Assembly (NCBI GenBank): GCA_019748235.1 | Contig: JAIEPU010000178.1 | Span: 1-45,918 of the forward strand | Origin: a bacterium | Lineage (GTDB): Bacteria > Planctomycetota > Planctomycetia > Kolteriales > Kolteriaceae | Reading direction: 5' to 3' | DNA length: 45,918 nucleotides | Part shown: in pieces, positions 42,938 to 45,918 of the stretch | Layout of the letters: each line of letters begins with the position of its first letter | How positions within the stretch are numbered: the stretch's first letter is position 1 | Notes under the pieces: model-generated | Database searches by the model: none | Seen by the model: the letters and a program-made list of their open reading frames with translations, nothing else | What the model was told of the DNA's origin: nothing | Program-made: the position numbers and the translations under genes

Positions 42938-45918
42938 TTTTGATCTCCTTCCAAACCGGTGGCTGATTCTTCCTTTTCGGGCTTCATGAAATCATGCACC
43001 AGATCAGCGAGCTTGCCCTGTTTCTTCGATAGCTTTTCGAACTCTTGCTTTTGGGCGTCGTTCCAGCCCGCATCGTTCTTTGCCTGCGCGAGCTCTTTCG
43101 TGTCGGTTAGGATTTCCTGCTGCAGCATTTTGAGGAGTTTGATCTGCGCGATCGACGGAATGCCGTCTCCATCTCCACTTCCTTGTCCCCCACCCTGGCC
43201 TCCCTGCTGACCTCCTTCGTTCTTGTCCCCGCCAGGTTGCTGCGGGTCTTGGGCAAGAGAGTCGAGAAGCTGTGCGAAGCGACTCTGTGCTCGGTCGATG
43301 TCGCGCTGCGTCAACTTTCCGACTTCGCGCGTGCCAAGCTTGTCGGCCCCCGCTCGCATGAACTCGATCGCTTCTTCGATGACCAGGCTAAAGACTTTGG
43401 CCTCCGACAGTCTCTCTTTCAAAGCATCTGATTCATCCGCTAAACCTTTTTCCGCGCGAGACAAACCAAGCACGCTTTGGATCTGTCCCCGAGAAAGCTT
43501 TCCTTCCTTCGTCTTCAAATCGTCGAGCCGCTTTACCTCGTCCTTAATCGCAATCTGACGTTGATGAATGTTCTTGATGGAGTCGGCTACCTTGGCCAAC
43601 TGCTCTCGAGCAAGCTGTTCCTCCGCTTCCTGTCTCGCCTCAGCGAGTTCTTGTTCCGCTTCCTCGAGCTGCTCCTCGGCATTCTCTTGCTGCTGGCCGG
43701 CCTCGCCTTCCTCCCCCTGTTGTTCGAGTGACTGAGCGGCATTGTCCATCCGATTGGCCGCGCGGGCCGCGCTCTGGCTGGCCGAGCGTGCTTGCAATCG
43801 GGAGAGCTTCTGGGCGAACTCCTCCGCCTTCTGCTTCAGTTCCTTCTGCTTTTGCTGCAATCGCTGGAGAGCCTCTTTCTTCTTCTCGGGATCAGCGATT
43901 TGCTGAGCATCTTTGAGCTCTTTGCGAAGTCGCTTTTGCTCGTCTTGAATATTCGCGAGGGCCTGCTCCGCCTCCTTCAAATCCTTCACGAGCCGTTTGA
44001 GATCCTGCTCACGGCGGTTCTCTAACGACTCGACCAGTTCGCGAAGCGACTCGGAAACCTTTTGCTGACTTTGCCCGGCATCCGCAAGCCGATTCTCTTT
44101 GATGTCTTGCGCGGCGCTCGCCATCTTTCCACTCAGGTTCGATTTCTTACTCTGCTCGAGCGCATCCTTCATCGCTTGTGTCGCGGCGGGATCGTCGGTC
44201 GAAGCTCGCTCCGCTTGTCGTGAAAGCTTTTGTTCCAAACGTGAAAGCTGCTGGCGAAGCTCATCTTGTCGAGCGGCCGCTTGATCGAGTTCCGTCCGCT
44301 CCTCCTTATCGAGATCTTCCTTCGATTTGCCAAGCGTTTTCGAAGCCAGATCATTTACTTGCTTCGCATTGTCGATCTGCTTTTGTTCGAGTTCACGCGC
44401 TTCGTTGACGACATCGGCGGTGTTCTCCCACTTGTCGAGTTGCTCCATCATCGCATCAAGCGATTGAACGACTTGTTCTTGATGCTGACGGGCATCGGTC
44501 AGAGATTTGGCCGTCTCGCTGGTGGACTCATTCGATTTTGGCTGATCAGGCTTTTGATCTTCGGTCGTCGGCTTTGACTGATTCTCAGCGGTCGTTGCCT
44601 TGGCTTCAGGAGAAACGACTGCTGTTTTGCCCGTTTCCGCCGAGGTCGTGGAGGACTTGTCCTTCATCCCTCGATCATTTTCTTTCCCCTCTTCGGAGGG
44701 GCTGTCTTTCTGATTGCTGGTGGAAGCCTGACTTTTGCCGTCTGTCGAGGAGGGAGCTTGATCGTTTGCGGAGACCTTCGACGGAGACTCCGCGGACGAA
44801 GACTTCGCAGCCTCCGATTCTTTACGAGCTCGGGTGAGGTCCTTTTCAATTTCAGAGAGATGCTGCTCGCTGATGCGACCAAGCTCCGAATCGATGAGAG
44901 TCAGCCGCTTTTGCGAATCAAGATCATCGACTTGATTCGCCGCGAGTTTAGCAAGCAACTTTTTGATGCGCTCTTGGATAGACCCCTCGGGGGAGATCGC
45001 CTTCTCTCGAACACGCCGCTGTAGCGTTTCCGTGGACTGGAGCTTCTCGCGTTCCTTTTGAGTGAGATCTCCCTTTTGCTCTGCAGCCTTTTCTATGTCC
45101 GTCGTTTGTTCGAGAGCGGTCTCTTGCAGCTTGCGCAAGCGATCGATTTCTTCGCGGATTAATTTCTGCTCGGCATCAATCTGTCTGACGAAATCGGATG
45201 GTGAAACGATGCGAAGTCTGACTTCACGGCTCTCGCCGACATTAGGTTCGGGCGTTTTAAAATCTCGGGCGGCCGTTCGCATTACCACAATAGAGCCCGG
45301 CACCAGCTTGAGCGGTGCAAGATCCCAAACATATTCGATGGGTTGTTGTTTCGGTGCGGTCTCTTTCCCGTCAAAGAGTGGAATGATGTTGGGCGCCGGA
45401 GAGGCCGGCGCCTGGCCTCCAGGGGGAGCGGCGCTTTGGCCGGCTTGTTCGATCAGATATCGAAGTTCGATATTTTGCAGGCCGAAATCATCGCGTGCCA
45501 GGGTGCGAATCGGCTGCTTGACGGTGGGTGTCACCTCAATGTCATTGGGCGGACTTTCAATGACGACTTCTGGAGGAGCGTCCGCAATCGCCTCGACCCG
45601 GTACGGTTTCGGCGAACGATGCTCGTTCGTCATTCCTTGTTCATCGACGAGAAGAATCCGATACGTGTCTTCTTTGACGACAGGGAAGAGGGCGGTAAGA
45701 GACTTATTACTCGGATCAAGCCTGACTTCCGTCGTCCCGCCACTTTCCCAAAGGATCTTTCCACCGACTATGGGCTTATTGGAGGTAGCATGGATGGAGA
45801 CCTCTGTCCCGACGATCGCCTGCACGTTTCCTCGCCCCACCGGATATTCGACCTTGGGAAGACGCGTATAGGGAGGAGGTGCGATCGCGACCTTCAACTC
45901 TGAGATGTCCGGAGCCGG
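42934..45918 (-). CDS. Large coiled-coil protein, DUF4175-like (5' end outside window)
   Basis: About 994 residues visible; the frame is open to the right edge, so the true N-terminus (probably with membrane segments) is missing. The first 200 visible residues are beta-sandwich-like ('VAIAPPPYTRLPKVEYPVGRGNVQAIVGTEVSIHA', 'EVVIESPPNDIEVTPTVKQPIRTLARDDFGL'), resembling the middle of DUF4175-type proteins. The rest is nearly all charged coiled coil, Lys/Glu/Gln/Ala-rich with many heptads, broken by a Ser/Thr/Pro/Lys-rich linker (about 350-460) and ending with a Gly-rich segment and a final helix pair. It heads an operon with the Gln-rich, toroid and NPCBM genes through ATGA junctions. Related planctomycete loci carry MoxR and DUF58 genes upstream, which may lie just outside the window. 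Function unknown. Confidence 0.75.
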   Translation of the reverse strand, partial: PAPDISELKVAIAPPPYTRLPKVEYPVGRGNVQAIVGTEVSIHATSNKPIVGGKILWESGGTTEVRLDPSNKSLTALFPVVKEDTYRILLVDEQGMTNEHRSPKPYRVEAIADAPPEVVIESPPNDIEVTPTVKQPIRTLARDDFGLQNIELRYLIEQAGQSAAPPGGQAPASPAPNIIPLFDGKETAPKQQPIEYVWDLAPLKLVPGSIVVMRTAARDFKTPEPNVGESREVRLRIVSPSDFVRQIDAEQKLIREEIDRLRKLQETALEQTTDIEKAAEQKGDLTQKEREKLQSTETLQRRVREKAISPEGSIQERIKKLLAKLAANQVDDLDSQKRLTLIDSELGRISEQHLSEIEKDLTRARKESEAAKSSSAESPSKVSANDQAPSSTDGKSQASTSNQKDSPSEEGKENDRGMKDKSSTTSAETGKTAVVSPEAKATTAENQSKPTTEDQKPDQPKSNESTSETAKSLTDARQHQEQVVQSLDAMMEQLDKWENTADVVNEARELEQKQIDNAKQVNDLASKTLGKSKEDLDKEERTELDQAAARQDELRQQLSRLEQKLSRQAERASTDDPAATQAMKDALEQSKKSNLSGKMASAAQDIKENRLADAGQSQQKVSESLRELVESLENRREQDLKRLVKDLKEAEQALANIQDEQKRLRKELKDAQQIADPEKKKEALQRLQQKQKELKQKAEEFAQKLSRLQARSASQSAARAANRMDNAAQSLEQQGEEGEAGQQQENAEEQLEEAEQELAEARQEAEEQLAREQLAKVADSIKNIHQRQIAIKDEVKRLDDLKTKEGKLSRGQIQSVLGLSRAEKGLADESDALKERLSEAKVFSLVIEEAIEFMRAGADKLGTREVGKLTQRDIDRAQSRFAQLLDSLAQDPQQPGGDKNEGGQQGGQGGGQGSGDGDGIPSIAQIKLLKMLQQEILTDTKELAQAKNDAGWNDAQKQEFEKLSKKQGKLADLVHDFMKPEKEESATGLEGDQK

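Noticed and set aside
1-45918. Frequent GATC/CGATCG words across the window as a special motif system
   Set aside because: They appear evenly inside coding frames and fit general codon and base use of this genome.

Overview
The window is about 46 kb of a planctomycete chromosome, most likely Planctomycetota of the order Planctomycetales or a close relative. This rests on gene content. It carries a PSC-type cytochrome/DUF1549/DUF1553 protein with a DUF1501 partner, a 'PVC-type' heme-binding CxxCH dehydrogenase with HEAT-like repeats, tandem DUF4159 domains on an alpha/alpha toroid, a YdjY protein with a DUF2961 (GH172) protein, an ECF sigma factor paired with an anti-sigma/macroglobulin fusion, an MfnF-like protein of the H4MPT C1 pathway, and large secreted proteins of little-known families. 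No tRNA, rRNA, transposase, integrase, prophage or CRISPR array was seen. Genes are densely packed in short operons that alternate strand, so this looks like ordinary core/lineage-specific chromosome rather than an island.

Layout. 1-3131 (+): the C-terminal part of a sensor histidine kinase, a 490-base gap holding a strong nested inverted repeat, then an OprO/OprP-type porin. 3168-5354 (-): an AnmK-like protein and a PuuD-like class I amidotransferase, both with active-site motifs that look destroyed. 5503-8986 (+): a toroid/DUF4159 secreted protein and a sialidase-fold protein. 9011-10771 (-): ykgJ-like gene and hisS. 10965-16502 (+): YdjY, GH172 and a large heme/HEAT dehydrogenase. 16531-18899 (-): a secreted Lon-like S16 protease, an alpha-helical open frame that continues it in the same frame after a single TAA, and a SnoaL-like protein. 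19343-23992 (+): the PSC/DUF1549/LamG/DUF1553 and DUF1501 pair. 24051-25997 (-): a 38-residue basic peptide gene behind a good sigma-70-type promoter, a CpsB-like PHP protein and an MfnF-like protein. 26137-33283 (-): an FHA/TPR/beta-propeller membrane protein, a TPR-fused peptide-binding protein and a secreted unknown. 33485-37357 (-): ECF sigma factor and anti-sigma/MG2/A2M protein. 37646-39805 (+): FliK and a stand-alone FlhB C-terminal domain. 39824-45918 (-): a tightly coupled four-gene secreted/membrane operon (coiled-coil DUF4175-like, Gln-rich, toroid, NPCBM), running off the window edge.

How the genes work together. Most products are exported and would act in the periplasm or on the cell surface: polysaccharide breakdown (GH172, sialidase fold, NPCBM, LamG/DUF1553, heme dehydrogenase), outer membrane uptake (porin), envelope sensing (histidine kinase, ECF/anti-sigma, FHA protein) and proteolysis (S16). 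Housekeeping or motility functions (hisS, FliK/FlhB-C, MfnF-like) lie between them. Family calls are from reading the translated sequence by eye; no database search was run. The most unusual points are the in-frame stop inside a hairpin in the S16 locus, the unannotated-size basic peptide gene with promoter and SD, the two neighbouring apparent pseudoenzymes, the anti-sigma/macroglobulin fusion, and the transporter-like binding protein that has no transporter beside it.
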